This document shows, in pieces, positions 63,979 to 64,000 of a stretch of DNA of 64,000 nucleotides. The notes under the pieces were generated by a model. It saw nothing but the letters and a program-made list of their open reading frames with translations. It ran no database searches and was not told the origin of the DNA. Numbering within the stretch: the first letter of the stretch is position 1; each line of letters starts with the position of its first letter. The stretch comes from an uncultured Granulosicoccaceae bacterium. GTDB lineage: Bacteria > Pseudomonadota > Gammaproteobacteria > Granulosicoccales > Granulosicoccaceae. Location: assembly GCA_938041955.1 (NCBI GenBank), contig CALISD010000005.1:57634-121633 (forward strand), read 5' to 3'. The position numbers and the translations under genes were made by a program.

Positions 63979-64000
63979 GCGAAAACGTTCTTATATCAAT

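Noticed and set aside
1..64000. Mobile element, integrase, transposase or phage genes
   Set aside because: None of the proteins carries such domains and no terminal inverted repeats or target duplications were noticed.

Overview
The window looks like chromosome of a free-living, probably marine gammaproteobacterium. The support is a DNA polymerase I with all three domains, homoserine kinase of the aminoglycoside-phosphotransferase fold, Lrp/alanine dehydrogenase, TRAP transport, several OmpA-type envelope proteins, a MoxR/DUF58/TgpA cluster and moderate GC content. The genus cannot be fixed from the sequence; a Granulosicoccus-like or Chromatiales-like lineage is only a guess. I saw no rRNA, tRNA, CRISPR array, transposase, integrase or prophage gene.

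Layout. 1-10.4 kb is an exopolysaccharide locus. A plus-strand arm (glycosyltransferase, Wzx-type flippase, glycosyltransferase) converges on a minus-strand arm (export protein, Wzc-type tyrosine kinase, polymerase/ligase, Alg14/Alg13-like split transferase, GT2 transferase). 10.8-16.7 kb is a minus-strand tungsten aldehyde oxidoreductase operon of the three-subunit AorABC type, with its own MoaD-like and MoaA-like cofactor genes and two small unknown proteins. A dual-specificity-type phosphatase lies just upstream. 18-22 kb holds MoxR-DUF58-TgpA. 22-31 kb has a truncated heparinase-like gene, a protease/RimK ATP-grasp fusion, polA coupled to a trans-sulfuration enzyme, a LOG-family protein and thrB. 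31-36 kb is a TRAP transporter whose two membrane subunits are both oversized.

36-52 kb holds a Sel1-repeat protein, the divergent lrp-ald pair, a YcaQ-like glycosylase, a ribokinase-like kinase, an Fpg-like glycosylase, an Ldh2-family dehydrogenase, succinate-semialdehyde dehydrogenase and an asparaginase-II family protein. A two-gene envelope module, an OmpA/BON-like protein plus a membrane-anchored coiled-coil protein, sits at 42.3-45.2 kb. A paralogous copy of it lies at 56.6-58.8 kb. 52-60 kb is rich in envelope proteins: a DUF481-like barrel, an OmpA lipoprotein, two lipoproteins with calcium-repeat-like segments (one with a CHRD-like domain) and a small barrel. 60-64 kb has a second, orphan AOR homologue with different cysteine spacing, a GNAT gene without a normal start codon, a DMT exporter and thymidine kinase.

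The most promising leads are the duplicated OmpA/BON plus coiled-coil module, which could link peptidoglycan to the cytoplasm (one copy ends in a helix-hairpin-helix domain). Next come the self-contained tungsten AOR operon with a strong terminator inside it, the enlarged TRAP permeases, and the variant orphan AOR.
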